Shown here in pieces: positions 31,330-43,668 of a DNA stretch of 64,000 bases. The notes under the pieces were generated by a model that worked only from the letters and a program-made list of their open reading frames with translations, was not told the DNA's origin and searched no databases. The position numbers and the translations under genes were made by a program. Each line of letters opens with the position of its first letter. Within the stretch, counting starts at the first letter, position 1. Source of the DNA: Methylobacterium sp. W2. Its GTDB lineage: Bacteria; Pseudomonadota; Alphaproteobacteria; Rhizobiales; Beijerinckiaceae. The stretch covers positions 1-64,000 of the forward strand of contig NZ_VMOA01000005.1 of assembly GCF_020662345.1 (NCBI RefSeq), written 5' to 3'.

Positions 31330-31345
31330 GTGCCGCGAGCGGCAC
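31330..31345 (-). promoter_or_regulatory. Palindromic hairpin between dnaG and rpoD
   Basis: GTGCCGC-GA-GCGGCAC is a perfect 16-base inverted repeat 23 bases past the dnaG stop. In other bacteria the dnaG-rpoD junction holds RNA processing or attenuation sites that allow much more RpoD than DnaG; this hairpin could do so here. There is no T run, so it is not a simple terminator. Confidence 0.4.
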
Positions 31346-31367
31346 CCTAAATTCCGGTTCGTCGCGG

Positions 31368-33290
31368 TTACGCGGCCGCTGTATCGTCCGATTCAGGCTC
31401 GTCGGCCTCTGCCTCTGCCCCTGCGATCACGGCCATACGTCCCTTGACGTCACATAGCCAAGCGAAGTTGGCCTCGGATCCCTCCTCGGCCAGTGCTCTC
31501 TCGGCAGCGCGAAGTTCGCTATTTAGCGCTCCAGACTTCCGGTGCAAGATCACGGCCTGACGCAATGCGTCTTCCAGACGCATCCGGTCCGCGTGCGAAT
31601 CGAGCGTCCAGCGGTCCCCCGGACGGACATGGGTGGCAAGCCGCATGGCCGCGCCGTCGAGCCCCGCCCTCCGCAACCGGCTCTCCAGAACCTCCACATC
31701 GGGCTGATCGGCATCCGCCGCCTGATCCAGCAGGAGGGACCGCAACGCCTGCGCATCGGGATCGTCGAGTTCCAGCGCCGCCAGATCCTCGGCTTCTATC
31801 CCCAACAATTCCGGGTGGGCGAGCAGAGAGGAGACGATCATCGCCTCGCGGTCCCTGAACATAGCCGTCCCGCCGGAATTCGTCGACCCGGCAAAGAGCG
31901 GATTGAATTTCGTGGTGATTCGCGGCGAGGGCGGCGGGTCTCCCGGCCTCGGCTTGCGCTGGAACGTCGAGCCTCCGCTGCTCCGAGGCTCGTAGCCGGT
32001 CCGGCGCTGGCCGCCACCGCCTCCGGGAGAGAGGGCGCGGAGGCGCCCCTCGATCTCGTCCTTGTAGAACCGCCGCACCGTCTCGTCGCGGATCGAGGCG
32101 ACCATCTCGCGCAAGCCCTTGGCGAGGCCGGCCTTGCGTTCGGGCGTATCCGTCGGCGTCGAGTCGGTGGCGCGCGACCACAACACCTCCACGAGGGGTC
32201 GGGCTCCGTCGAGCACCCGGTCGATGGCGGAGGCGCCGGCCGAGCGGAGCAGGTCGTCGGGGTCCTGGCCTTCCGGCAGGAGGGCGAAGCGAAGCGACTT
32301 GCCCGGCGTCAGCCCCGGCAGGGCGACGTCGAGCGCCTTGAACGCCGCGCGCTGGCCGGCGCCGTCGCCGTCGAAACACAGGATCGGCTCGTCGGCATGG
32401 CGCCAGAGCAGCGCCAGCTGCTCCTCCGTCAAGGCCGTACCGAGGCCGGCGACGGCATTCGGGTGCCCGGCCATGGTCATGGCGATGACGTCGACATAGC
32501 CTTCCACGGCGATGATCGTCCCGCGGTCATGGGCGGCCTTGCGGGCACCATGCAGGTTGTAGAGCACCTGCCCCTTGTGGAAGAGCGGGGTCTCCGGCGA
32601 ATTCATGTACTTCGCCTTGGCGTCGGCCTGCATGGCGCGGCCACCGAAGGCGATGACCCGGCCCCGGCTGTCGGTGATGGGAAACATCACCCGGTCGCGG
32701 AACTTGTCGAAGGGGACGGCGATGTCGTCGCCGCTGACGAGCAGGCCGAGTTCGGCCATCAGCTCCTTGTCCACATCCTTCGCGGCGAGATGATCGCGCA
32801 GGCCGTAGCGCTCCGACGTGGCGTAGCCGAGGCGGAAACGCGAGCGGATTTCGAGGCCTAGCTCACGCCGGTCGAGATAGGCGCGGGCGCTGGTGCCGAG
32901 GCGGCCCTTGAGCTGATCCTCGTAATAGGCGGCCGCCAGTTCCATCACCTCGAAGGCGCCGGTGCGCTTCGTCTCCATCTCCCGCGCATCGGCGCTGGGC
33001 GCGGGCAGGGTCACCCCCGCCTCTCCGGCCAGACGCTCCACCGCCTCGGGAAAGCTAAGGCCCTCGGTCTCCATCAGGAAGGTGAAGACGTCACCGTGCT
33101 TGCCGGACGAGAAGCAGTGATAGAACTGCTTCTGGTCGTTGACGTAGAAGGACGGGGTCTTCTCCGAATTGAACGGCGACAGCCCGCGCCACTCACGGCC
33201 CGCCTTCTTCAGCCGCACGCGCCGCCCGACCACGTCGGAGGCGGGAAGCCGCGCCCTGATCTCTTCGAGGATGTGGGGTGGGTAACGCAC
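31368..33290 (-). CDS. dnaG: DNA primase
   Basis: 640 residues. Makes RNA primers at the replication fork. N-terminal zinc-finger-like domain 1-100, in which the usual CPFHxEKTPSF is LSPFNSEKTPSF and the usual CFGCG is CFSSG, so three of four zinc ligands are gone. TOPRIM core follows: EGYVDVIAMTMAG with catalytic Glu, then FDGDGAGQRAA with Asp. A Gly/Pro-rich linker (about 430-475) joins the DnaB-binding C-terminal domain (DREAMIVSSLLAHPELL onward). Lies between yqeY and rpoD. Confidence 0.95.
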   Translation of the reverse strand: MRYPPHILEEIRARLPASDVVGRRVRLKKAGREWRGLSPFNSEKTPSFYVNDQKQFYHCFSSGKHGDVFTFLMETEGLSFPEAVERLAGEAGVTLPAPSADAREMETKRTGAFEVMELAAAYYEDQLKGRLGTSARAYLDRRELGLEIRSRFRLGYATSERYGLRDHLAAKDVDKELMAELGLLVSGDDIAVPFDKFRDRVMFPITDSRGRVIAFGGRAMQADAKAKYMNSPETPLFHKGQVLYNLHGARKAAHDRGTIIAVEGYVDVIAMTMAGHPNAVAGLGTALTEEQLALLWRHADEPILCFDGDGAGQRAAFKALDVALPGLTPGKSLRFALLPEGQDPDDLLRSAGASAIDRVLDGARPLVEVLWSRATDSTPTDTPERKAGLAKGLREMVASIRDETVRRFYKDEIEGRLRALSPGGGGGQRRTGYEPRSSGGSTFQRKPRPGDPPPSPRITTKFNPLFAGSTNSGGTAMFRDREAMIVSSLLAHPELLGIEAEDLAALELDDPDAQALRSLLLDQAADADQPDVEVLESRLRRAGLDGAAMRLATHVRPGDRWTLDSHADRMRLEDALRQAVILHRKSGALNSELRAAERALAEEGSEANFAWLCDVKGRMAVIAGAEAEADEPESDDTAAA

Positions 33291-33434
33291 GGGTGAACCA
33301 GACCTTTGCAGGCCTGCAGTCTACCTCACCGCGTTTAAGGAGTCCCGAACGCTTCGACGCATCCATCGCTCATGCCTCGGACCGGACCGTGACGAGTGGG
33401 CCTCATCACCGTCCGGTCCGATCGGCGGAAATCC

Positions 33435-33896
33435 TCAAGCCTTGGCGTTGAGCACGTCCTTCACCAGCCCGCTCGCCTTGCCGAAATCCATCCGGCCGGC
33501 GAATTGGCCCTTCAGGGCGGCGATGACCTTGCCCATGTCCTTGGGGCCGGCCGCGCCGGTCTCGGCCACGGCGGCCTCGATGGCGGCGCGGGTCTCGGCC
33601 TCGTCCATCTGCTGGGGCAGGTAGCCCGCGATGATTGCGGCCTCGGCCCGCTCGGTCTCGGCGAGTTCGGGACGACCGCCCTGGTCGTAGACGCCGGCCG
33701 ATTCGTTGCGCTGCTTGATCATCTTCTGCAGCAGCGCGAGGATCTCCTCCTCGGAGGCCGGCTCCTTGCCGAGGCCCCGGGCCTCGATGTCCTTGTCCTT
33801 CAACGCGGCCTGGATCATCCGCACAGTGGCGAGCTTGGCCTTGTCGCCGGCCTTCATGGCCTCCTTCATCTCGGTGGTGAGGCGCGCGCGCAGCAT
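33435..33896 (-). CDS. yqeY: GatB/YqeY domain protein
   Basis: 153 residues. Starts MLRARLTTEMKEAMKAGDKAKLATVRMI and contains GYLPQQMDEAE and KDMGKVIAALKGQFAGRMDFGKAS, the full YqeY family. Related to the tail domain of GatB, suggesting tRNA binding, but the role of stand-alone YqeY is not established. TAGGAG precedes the start. Upstream of dnaG on the same strand and divergent from carA, an order common in this bacterial group. Confidence 0.9.
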   Translation of the reverse strand: MLRARLTTEMKEAMKAGDKAKLATVRMIQAALKDKDIEARGLGKEPASEEEILALLQKMIKQRNESAGVYDQGGRPELAETERAEAAIIAGYLPQQMDEAETRAAIEAAVAETGAAGPKDMGKVIAALKGQFAGRMDFGKASGLVKDVLNAKA

Positions 33897-34113
33897 GGTC
33901 GTCTCCTAAGGATGGTTGTGGTCTCTGGGCTCGGCGCCCGGATGGTCTGCGAATTGCTGTGATCGGCCGACCGAGGTGGTTGAGCCGGTCGGGAACAGGG
34001 GCCACATTGACCCCATCACGGCCCGCTCGTTATGAGCGCCGCACAATGCGCCACCCGCACGCGCCGTCGCACCGGCGTCGATGGGTCGGCCGGACATAAG
34101 CGAGATCGCGACG

Positions 34114-35352
34114 ATGCTGCAAGACGAAGGCGCCCCGGCGCAATCATCCTCCACGCCCGCACCCTGGGCCGAGCCCGTCGCGACAGCCCTCCTCGTGCTG
34201 GCCGACGGCACCGTCCTCGAAGGATTCGGTATCGGCCAGACCGGGGCCGCCGATGGCGAAGTCTGTTTCAACACGGCGATGACCGGCTACCAGGAGATCC
34301 TCACCGACCCCTCCTATGCCGGCCAGATCGTCACCTTCACCTTTCCGCATATCGGCAATACCGGCACCAACGACGAAGACCTGGAGAGCCTCGACGCGGC
34401 TCCCGCCTCCGGCGTGCGCGGCGCGGTCATCGCCTCGGCCGTCACCAACCCGTCGAGCTGGCGTTCGTCGAGCCATCTCGACGCTTGGCTCAAGGCGCGC
34501 GGCATCGTCGGCATCACCGGGATCGACACGCGGGCGCTCACCGCCCTCATCCGCGACCACGGCATGCCCAACGCCGTCATCGCCAACGATCCGGAGGGCC
34601 GGTTCGATCGTGAGGCGCTGAAGGCACGCGCCGCCGCTCTCGCCCCGATGGAAGGGCTCGACCTCGTTCCGCCGGTGACCAGCCGCGAGACGTCAGACTG
34701 GTCGCAGACGACCTGGGCCGTGAAGAGCGGCTACGGCAGCCGCCAGATCGGCGAGGGCCTCAAGGTCGTGGCCATCGATTACGGGGTGAAGCGCAACATC
34801 CTGCGCCTCCTCGCCGAGGCCGGCTGCGACGTCACCGTGGTGCCCGCCACCACCTCCGCCGCCGCGATCATGGCGATGAAGCCCGACGGCGTCTTCCTGT
34901 CGAACGGTCCCGGCGATCCGGCCGCCACCGGCGAATACGCCGTCCCGGTGATCCGCGAGTTGCTGGACGAGAAGGTGCCGACCTTCGGCATCTGCCTCGG
35001 ACACCAGCTCATGGGCCTGGCGCTCGGCGGCCGCACCGTGAAGATGGCCCAAGGCCATCACGGGGCCAACCACCCGGTCAAGGACAAGACCACGGGGAAG
35101 GTCGAGATCGTCTCGATGAACCACGGCTTCGCCGTCGATCCGGCCAGCCTGCCCGACACGGCGGTGGAGACGCATATCTCGCTGTTCGACGGCTCGAATT
35201 GCGGCCTCACCCTCACCGATCGCCCGGCCTTCTCGGTGCAGCACCACCCGGAAGCCTCGCCGGGACCGCGCGACAGCCACTACCTGTTCGAGCGGTTCGT
35301 GGCGCTGATGCGCAGCGGCAAGGCGGAGACGGCCCCCACAAGCGCGGCTTAA
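34114..35352 (+). CDS. carA: Carbamoyl-phosphate synthase, small (glutaminase) subunit
   Basis: 412 residues from ATG 34114; ATG 34081 is the alternative. Hydrolyses glutamine and feeds ammonia to CarB for arginine and pyrimidine synthesis. N-terminal domain LVLADGTVLEGFGIG, FNTAMTGYQEILTDPSY. Class I amidotransferase triad: Cys in TFGICLGHQLM, His and Glu in FSVQHHPEASPGPRDS. Divergent from yqeY. carB follows only after two other genes and 1.4 kb. Confidence 0.94.
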   Translation: MLQDEGAPAQSSSTPAPWAEPVATALLVLADGTVLEGFGIGQTGAADGEVCFNTAMTGYQEILTDPSYAGQIVTFTFPHIGNTGTNDEDLESLDAAPASGVRGAVIASAVTNPSSWRSSSHLDAWLKARGIVGITGIDTRALTALIRDHGMPNAVIANDPEGRFDREALKARAAALAPMEGLDLVPPVTSRETSDWSQTTWAVKSGYGSRQIGEGLKVVAIDYGVKRNILRLLAEAGCDVTVVPATTSAAAIMAMKPDGVFLSNGPGDPAATGEYAVPVIRELLDEKVPTFGICLGHQLMGLALGGRTVKMAQGHHGANHPVKDKTTGKVEIVSMNHGFAVDPASLPDTAVETHISLFDGSNCGLTLTDRPAFSVQHHPEASPGPRDSHYLFERFVALMRSGKAETAPTSAA

Positions 35353-35554
35353 GGCCGTATCGCTCGCCGCGCCGGGCGCATCTTCGCTGCTTCCCATGAG
35401 CTCCGGCGGATCGCCGCCGGGGCATTCGCGAAATGGTTCCCTCGCCTGTCACAAAAAACCCGGCTTTGACCGGTACTCCCCGAAGCCAACGACGATCGGC
35501 ACGGCGACGACGCCGCAACGATCGTCCGGCTGCCACGAGCACGGGGTTTTCCAC

Positions 35555-35932
35555 ATGACGTTCGACGACGCGCGCGATGATTTCTCGCGCCTGCATCGGG
35601 TCTTCACGTTCCATCTCGGTGTGGGCGTCGCCCTCGCCTGGATGACCGCCCTGTATTCGGCCTGCTACGCCCCCTGGGTCCGCAACATCCGCGCGCTCAT
35701 CGACCCGGCCGGCGGCACCCAGACCGTCGAGAGCACCTGGTCCTTCCTGTTCGTCCTGCCCGTCGTCCTCACGATCGCCTGGATCAGCCTGTATTTCGGC
35801 CGCGAGACCCTGCGCCGCTCGCAGACCCTGCCCAACGTCGCCCTCGAATTCGCCGCGGCCGCTGCGGTGGCCTTCGGCGTGTTCTATCTCTCCATCGATC
35901 GCGCGGTGGCCGCCCTCTATATCGGCCTCTGA
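35555..35932 (+). CDS. Small three-helix membrane protein, unknown
   Basis: 125 residues. Three hydrophobic stretches at about 16-40 (VFTFHLGVGVALAWMTALYS), 60-82 (WSFLFVLPVVLTIAWISLYFG) and 97-118 (VALEFAAAAAVAFGVFYLS) suggest three membrane helices. A short charged N-terminus. I do not recognise a family. The ATG at 35555 is the first in frame after a poorly coding upstream stretch; the ribosome site is weak. Followed by a clear terminator. Lies between carA and pseudoazurin. Confidence 0.6.
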   Translation: MTFDDARDDFSRLHRVFTFHLGVGVALAWMTALYSACYAPWVRNIRALIDPAGGTQTVESTWSFLFVLPVVLTIAWISLYFGRETLRRSQTLPNVALEFAAAAAVAFGVFYLSIDRAVAALYIGL

Positions 35933-35951
35933 CGGCACCGCGCGGGCAGTC

Positions 35952-35978
35952 GGAGGCGGCTTGGCGCCGCCTCCTTTC
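35952..35978 (+). terminator. Rho-independent terminator after the small membrane protein
   Basis: GGAGGCGGC-TTGGC-GCCGCCTCC, a nine-pair perfect stem with a five-base loop followed by TTTCTC, 20 bases past the stop at 35932. It also lies just past the pseudoazurin stop (35984) on the other strand. Confidence 0.75.
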
Positions 35979-35983
35979 TCACG

Positions 35984-36424
35984 TCACTGAACCTGAGCGA
36001 GCAGGGGCTCGAACCGCTTGGCGGCGAGCTTGTTGTGCGTCACCGCCTTGGCCGCCTCGAGGTTCTGCGGCTTGTCGCCGACCACCACCACGGCGATCAT
36101 GCCCATGAGGTAATGCGGCGAGCACTTGATGCCGTAGACCCCGGGCTTGTCGAACGTGACGACCTCCTCCTTGCCCAGGACGGTCTTGAAGGTCTCCGCT
36201 CCCTCGGGCGCCATGCCCTTGATCAGCTCGGCATTGTGCCCCTTGTCCTGGGGGACGAACTTGATGCTGTCGCCCGGCGCCAGTTTCACGAAGGCGGGGT
36301 CGAAGACCATCAGACCACCCGGTCCGCTATTGAGGGTCTTCACGGCGATCTCGGCGGCGAAAGCGGCGGGGCCGGTGGCGATGCACAGGGCCAGCGTGCC
36401 CATGAGCGTTCCTAGCTTGATCAT
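35984..36424 (-). CDS. Pseudoazurin (periplasmic blue copper protein)
   Basis: 146 residues. Signal peptide about 1-23 (GTLALCIATGPAAFA), mature start AEIAVKTLNSGPGG. Type 1 copper ligands: His in DKGHNAEL, then Cys, His and Met in GIKCSPHYLMGM. Electron carrier that usually gives electrons to nitrite or nitrous oxide reductase, or to cytochrome oxidase or peroxidase. No denitrification gene is in the window. GAGGAT precedes the start at 36424; a longer frame upstream runs through the promoter region. Confidence 0.92.
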   Translation of the reverse strand: MIKLGTLMGTLALCIATGPAAFAAEIAVKTLNSGPGGLMVFDPAFVKLAPGDSIKFVPQDKGHNAELIKGMAPEGAETFKTVLGKEEVVTFDKPGVYGIKCSPHYLMGMIAVVVVGDKPQNLEAAKAVTHNKLAAKRFEPLLAQVQ

Positions 36425-36442
36425 TCTTATCCTCGATTTAGT

Positions 36443-36510
36443 CTTGTTCGAGATCGACAAGGCGCCGATCGTCTCAATTACACGGCTCCATCGAGGGCGC
36501 AATATTGTGC
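36443..36510 (-). promoter_or_regulatory. Two inverted repeats in the pseudoazurin leader
   Basis: CTTGT-N9-ACAAG spans 36443-36461 and the near-palindrome GCGCAATATTGTGC spans 36497-36510, both between the predicted promoter and the start codon. They could be operators or RNA stems. Neither fits the FNR/NnrR box (TTGAT-N4-ATCAA). Function unknown. Confidence 0.35.
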
Positions 36511-36530
36511 GATTTCCAAGTTCTATAGTT

Positions 36531-36559
36531 ATTATAGTTCGATTGTCTTCGGTGGCGAA
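36531..36559 (-). promoter_or_regulatory. Candidate promoter of the pseudoazurin gene
   Basis: On the minus strand a perfect -10 TATAAT (36536-36531) lies 17 bases after TTCGCC, a weak -35. The surrounding 50 bases are much richer in AT than the rest of the window. The predicted transcript has a leader of about 100 bases. Confidence 0.5.
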
Positions 36560-36741
36560 CCGGCGCCCGTCCGGGGCGGCCACAATCGTCGCCAAGCCTC
36601 TTGGCGCTCTTCCAAAACCCGCCCGCCGCGTGTAGACGCGAACCCTAACGATCATTCACGCCGCTCGCGTCCATATCCGGCCCGCTCCAGATTGTGGCGC
36701 CGCGCTTGACGGACGCGCGCGTCCGCAAGCCAAGGCGCCCG

Positions 36742-40227
<3,486 letters not shown>

Positions 40228-40238
40228 CATTTGATGTG

Positions 40239-40258
40239 GTGTCCGTCTTGATGGACAC
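40239..40258 (+). other. Small hairpin after carB
   Basis: GTGTCC-N8-GGACAC, six perfect pairs, 12 bases past the carB stop. Likely part of the carB 3' end together with the stronger hairpin downstream. Confidence 0.35.
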
Positions 40259-40292
40259 AGCAGATGCCAAGGCTTCAAGACCATCTTACTCT

Positions 40293-40330
40293 GGCCCGGA
40301 GGGAGCGTTCCGCTCCCGACCGGGCCTATT
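40293..40330 (+). terminator. Hairpin terminator between carB and greA
   Basis: GGCCCGG-A-GGGAGCG-TTC-CGCTCCC-GA-CCGGGCC makes a 14-pair stem with one small bulge and a three-base loop, followed by TATTCATT. It should end carB transcription or attenuate into greA, whose start is only about 20 bases beyond. Confidence 0.65.
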
Positions 40331-40347
40331 CATTGTGGCGCGAGACG

Positions 40348-40830
40348 ATGACGATAGACAAGGTTCCGATGACGGTGCGCGGGTTCGCTGCGCTGGAAGC
40401 CGAGCTGAAGCATCGCCAGCAGGTGGAGCGCCAGCGCATCATCCAGGCCATCTCCGAAGCTCGGGCGCTCGGCGACCTGTCGGAGAATGCCGAGTATCAT
40501 GCCGCCAAGGAGGCCCAGTCCCACAACGAGGGACGGGTGATGGAGCTCGAGAGCATGATCGCCCGGGCCGAGGTCATCGACGTCACCAAGCTGTCGGGCA
40601 CGAAGATCAAGTTCGGCGCCACGGTGAAGCTCGTCGACGAAGATACCGAGGAAGAGAAGACCTACCAGCTCGTCGGCGAGCCGGAGGCCGACGTCCGTTC
40701 GGGTCTGGTCTCGATCACCTCCCCCATCGCCCGCGCCCTCATCGGCAAGGGCGTCGGGGACACGGTGGAGGTGACGACCCCCGGGGGTGGCAAATCCTAC
40801 GAGGTCGTCGCGGTCCAGTACGGCGTTTGA
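40348..40830 (+). CDS. greA: Transcript cleavage/elongation factor GreA
   Basis: 160 residues. N-terminal coiled coil (about 10-75) with the acidic tip [15 protein letters not shown] that reaches into the RNA polymerase channel, and a C-terminal FKBP-like domain ([22 protein letters not shown]). Start 40348 gives [20 protein letters not shown], close to the standard MEKVPMT opening. Rescues stalled RNA polymerase. Confidence 0.94.
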   Translation: MTIDKVPMTVRGFAALEAELKHRQQVERQRIIQAISEARALGDLSENAEYHAAKEAQSHNEGRVMELESMIARAEVIDVTKLSGTKIKFGATVKLVDEDTEEEKTYQLVGEPEADVRSGLVSITSPIARALIGKGVGDTVEVTTPGGGKSYEVVAVQYGV

Positions 40831-40847
40831 CGCCCGAGGCTTCGACC

Positions 40848-41384
40848 ATGCGCCAGACGGTATCTCGCTGGTCCGTCACGGTCTGGCGGCGGGCTTGGAT
40901 CGGCCTCGTGGCCGTCCTCGCCATGGCATCCCCTGCCCTGGCCGAGGGCCTGTCGTCCTTTGGGGCCACGCAATTGTCGGTGATCCGCGTCGATGTGGGG
41001 CCGCTCCTGGCGCAGGGCGGCGGCGCGCCGGCGGAAGCCTTGCGTGACGATCTCCTCGGCGCGCTCAACCGCGAGTTCGCGGACAGGATCGGGGGCGCCG
41101 GTCCGGTTCTGGTGGTGAGGATCAAGAGCCTGTCGCTCCGGCCCTATACCGGGAGCGAAGGGGGCCGCAGCGGCTTCGGCGGCGGCTCGCAATCCGACTA
41201 TCTCGACGGCGAAGCCTTGATCGTCGGTCGTCGCGGCGAGGTTCTGGCCCGGCATCCGCAGCTATCCGCGCTGCCGTCGAGCTCGGGCGGGGCGTGGTAC
41301 GATCCGGATTCCGAACGTCGCCGCGTTGCCGCGATCGCCCAGCATTATGCCGGCTGGCTGCGCCGGGCATTCCCGTCGAACTGA
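40848..41384 (+). CDS. Exported protein of unknown function
   Basis: 178 residues. Signal peptide about 1-33 (VAVLAMASPALAEG). Mature part begins LSSFGATQLSVIRVDVGPLLAQGG and has DGEALIVGRRGEVLARHPQL and a final YAGWLRRAFPSN helix. This looks like a compact periplasmic alpha/beta domain; I do not recognise the family. Starts 17 bases after greA and ends 7 bases before the ELM1-like gene, so the three may be co-transcribed. Confidence 0.65.
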   Translation: MRQTVSRWSVTVWRRAWIGLVAVLAMASPALAEGLSSFGATQLSVIRVDVGPLLAQGGGAPAEALRDDLLGALNREFADRIGGAGPVLVVRIKSLSLRPYTGSEGGRSGFGGGSQSDYLDGEALIVGRRGEVLARHPQLSALPSSSGGAWYDPDSERRRVAAIAQHYAGWLRRAFPSN

Positions 41385-41391
41385 CGCTGCC

Positions 41392-42447
41392 ATGTCGATA
41401 TCGGGAGCGTCCGGCGTGATGCGATCTGCTGGAGAGGACCTCAGCCCCGGCCTCGCCGCCAACCTGGCGCATGTGGGAGCCTGGATCGTCACCGACGGCA
41501 AGGCCGGTGACGAGAACCAATGCATCGGTCTCGCGGAGACCCTGGGCCTCGATTTCGAGATCCACCGCGTCGCCCCCCGCCCCCCCTTCGGCTGGCTCGC
41601 CCCATGGGGACCGATCGATCCGCGCGACCGCCCCGGCCTTCGCGGCGGTGCCCTGGCCGGCCCGTTCCCCGAGATCGTGATCGCCTCGGGACGCCGCGCG
41701 GTTCCCTATCTGCGCGCGATCCGCAAGGCGTCGAAAGGCCGGACGTTCACCGCGTTCCTGAAGGATCCCCGGACGGGCCACGACACCGCGGACTTCATCT
41801 GGGTGCCGGATTACGACGATCTTCGCGGGCCGAACGTGTTCACGACCCTGACGGCACCGCATCAGGTCACGGCGGCGCGGCTGGCGGCGGCGCGCCGTTC
41901 CCCCGACCCGCGCCTGGTCCGGTTGCCGGGGCCGCGCGTCGCGGTCCTGATCGGCGGCGACAGCCGCCATCTCAGCTATCGTTCCGCCGACATGAAGCGG
42001 CTGCTCGCCCGCCTGACGAAACTCGCCGATGGCGGATCGTCGCTGATGCTCACGGTATCCCGCCGAACGCCGCCGCCCCTGCGGACGGCGCTTCAGCGCC
42101 TCGTCACGGAAAAGGGCGGCTTTTTCTGGGACGGTTCCGGGACGAACCCCTACGTCTCGCTGCTCGCCCTCGCGGACGCCATCGTGGTCACGTCGGATTC
42201 GGCCAACATGGTGGGAGAAGCGGTGAGTAGCGGTGCGCCGGTGCTTCTCTTCGATCTCCCGAAGACTTACATTCGGCACAGGCGGCTCTTTGCCGGACTG
42301 GCCATGGTGGGCGCCCTGAAGCCCTTCACCGGTCGTCTGGAAGAGTTGCATTACACCCCCCTCGACGCGACGCCGGCCATCGCAGAAGCTATGGCCCGCG
42401 CCTATATCGAGCACCGCGCCGGGTTGGTACCTGCGCCGCGGCCGTAG
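41392..42447 (+). CDS. ELM1/GtrOC1-family putative glycosyltransferase-like protein
   Basis: 351 residues from ATG 41392, or 342 from ATG 41419, which has GGGAG ten bases upstream. Family named after plant mitochondrial fission factor ELM1 (DUF1022). Diagnostic stretches: [57 protein letters not shown], and [24 protein letters not shown]. The fold resembles GT-B glycosyltransferases, so a sugar-transfer role in the envelope is a reasonable guess. Followed by trxB after 14 bases. Confidence 0.82.
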   Translation: MSISGASGVMRSAGEDLSPGLAANLAHVGAWIVTDGKAGDENQCIGLAETLGLDFEIHRVAPRPPFGWLAPWGPIDPRDRPGLRGGALAGPFPEIVIASGRRAVPYLRAIRKASKGRTFTAFLKDPRTGHDTADFIWVPDYDDLRGPNVFTTLTAPHQVTAARLAAARRSPDPRLVRLPGPRVAVLIGGDSRHLSYRSADMKRLLARLTKLADGGSSLMLTVSRRTPPPLRTALQRLVTEKGGFFWDGSGTNPYVSLLALADAIVVTSDSANMVGEAVSSGAPVLLFDLPKTYIRHRRLFAGLAMVGALKPFTGRLEELHYTPLDATPAIAEAMARAYIEHRAGLVPAPRP

Positions 42448-42461
42448 GAGACGTCCGAACC

Positions 42462-43436
42462 ATGGCCCCCCACCATTCCAAGCTCATCATCATCGGCTCA
42501 GGCCCGGCCGGGTACACCGCCGCCATCTATGCCGCTCGCGCCATGGTCGAGCCGCTGCTGATCTCCGGCTTCCAGCCCGGCGGCCAGCTCATGATCACCA
42601 CCGATGTCGAGAACTATCCGGGCTTCGCCGACCCGATCCAGGGTCCATGGCTGATGGAGCAGATGCGGCTCCAGGCCGAGCATGTGGGTACCAGGATCGT
42701 CTCCGAATACATCACGAAGGTCGACCTGCAGGCGCGGCCCTTCCATCTGGAAGCGGATTCCGGCGAGACCTACACCTGCGATGCGCTCATCATCGCCACC
42801 GGCGCGCAGGCGAAGTGGCTCGGCTTGCCGTCCGAGGCCAAGTTCCAGGGCTTCGGCGTCTCGGCCTGCGCCACCTGCGACGGGTTCTTCTTCCGTGGCA
42901 AGGAGGTCGTGGTGGTCGGCGGCGGCAACACCGCCGTGGAAGAGGCGCTCTATCTCGCCAACCTCGCCGCGAAGGTCACGGTGGTGCATCGCCGGGGCGA
43001 GTTTCGCGCCGAGCGCATCCTGCAGGAGCGCCTGTTCAAGCATCCCAATGTCGAGGTGGTCTGGCACCACGCGATCGAGGAAATCTGCGGCACGCAGGCG
43101 CCGCCCTCCGTCACGCATCTGCGCCTGAAGGACGTGCGCTCGGGCGCGGTCACGGAGCTCAAGGCGGACGGCGTGTTCGTCGCCATCGGGCATCAGCCGG
43201 CAACGGGGATTTTCGAGGGGCAGCTCGCCATGCGCCATGGCGGCTATATCGAGACGAAGCCGGGTACCACCGAGACGGCGATCCCCGGTGTCTATGCCGC
43301 CGGCGACGTTACGGACGACGTCTACCGGCAGGCGATCACCGCGGCCGGGATGGGCTGCATGGCGGCCCTGGAGGCGGAAAAGTACCTCGCGGCCCTCGAA
43401 CTCGGCGAAACCCCACAGCAGGCTGCAGCGGAATAG
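42462..43436 (+). CDS. trxB: Thioredoxin reductase
   Basis: 324 residues. FAD motif [18 protein letters not shown], redox disulfide in [11 protein letters not shown] (Cys-Ala-Thr-Cys), NADPH motif [19 protein letters not shown] with [12 protein letters not shown], and C-terminal [23 protein letters not shown]. Reduces thioredoxin with NADPH in the cytoplasm. Full length for the low-molecular-weight class. Divided by 230 bases from a LysR gene in the same direction. Confidence 0.95.
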   Translation: MAPHHSKLIIIGSGPAGYTAAIYAARAMVEPLLISGFQPGGQLMITTDVENYPGFADPIQGPWLMEQMRLQAEHVGTRIVSEYITKVDLQARPFHLEADSGETYTCDALIIATGAQAKWLGLPSEAKFQGFGVSACATCDGFFFRGKEVVVVGGGNTAVEEALYLANLAAKVTVVHRRGEFRAERILQERLFKHPNVEVVWHHAIEEICGTQAPPSVTHLRLKDVRSGAVTELKADGVFVAIGHQPATGIFEGQLAMRHGGYIETKPGTTETAIPGVYAAGDVTDDVYRQAITAAGMGCMAALEAEKYLAALELGETPQQAAAE

Positions 43437-43668
43437 GGAAATCTTTGTTCGGCGCCTTGCGTCGGACATCAACCTAATCGCAAGATCGTTGTCCTAAAAC
43501 CAGCGTGAGCCGAGTTCCATCGGCTCGGCGTCCCATGTTGCCCGGCCGAACTGCATGAAACGGCGGCCGGGCACGCCGAGACACGGCAAGAACCGATGCC
43601 TGACCGTACCGGGTCCGACATCGGACATCCTGCCGTCGGCACGGGGCTGCGGGAGGGGGTTGGACGCC

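Noticed and set aside
36443..36461. FNR or NnrR box before pseudoazurin
   Set aside because: The repeat CTTGT-N9-ACAAG has the wrong spacing and flanking bases for TTGAT-N4-ATCAA.
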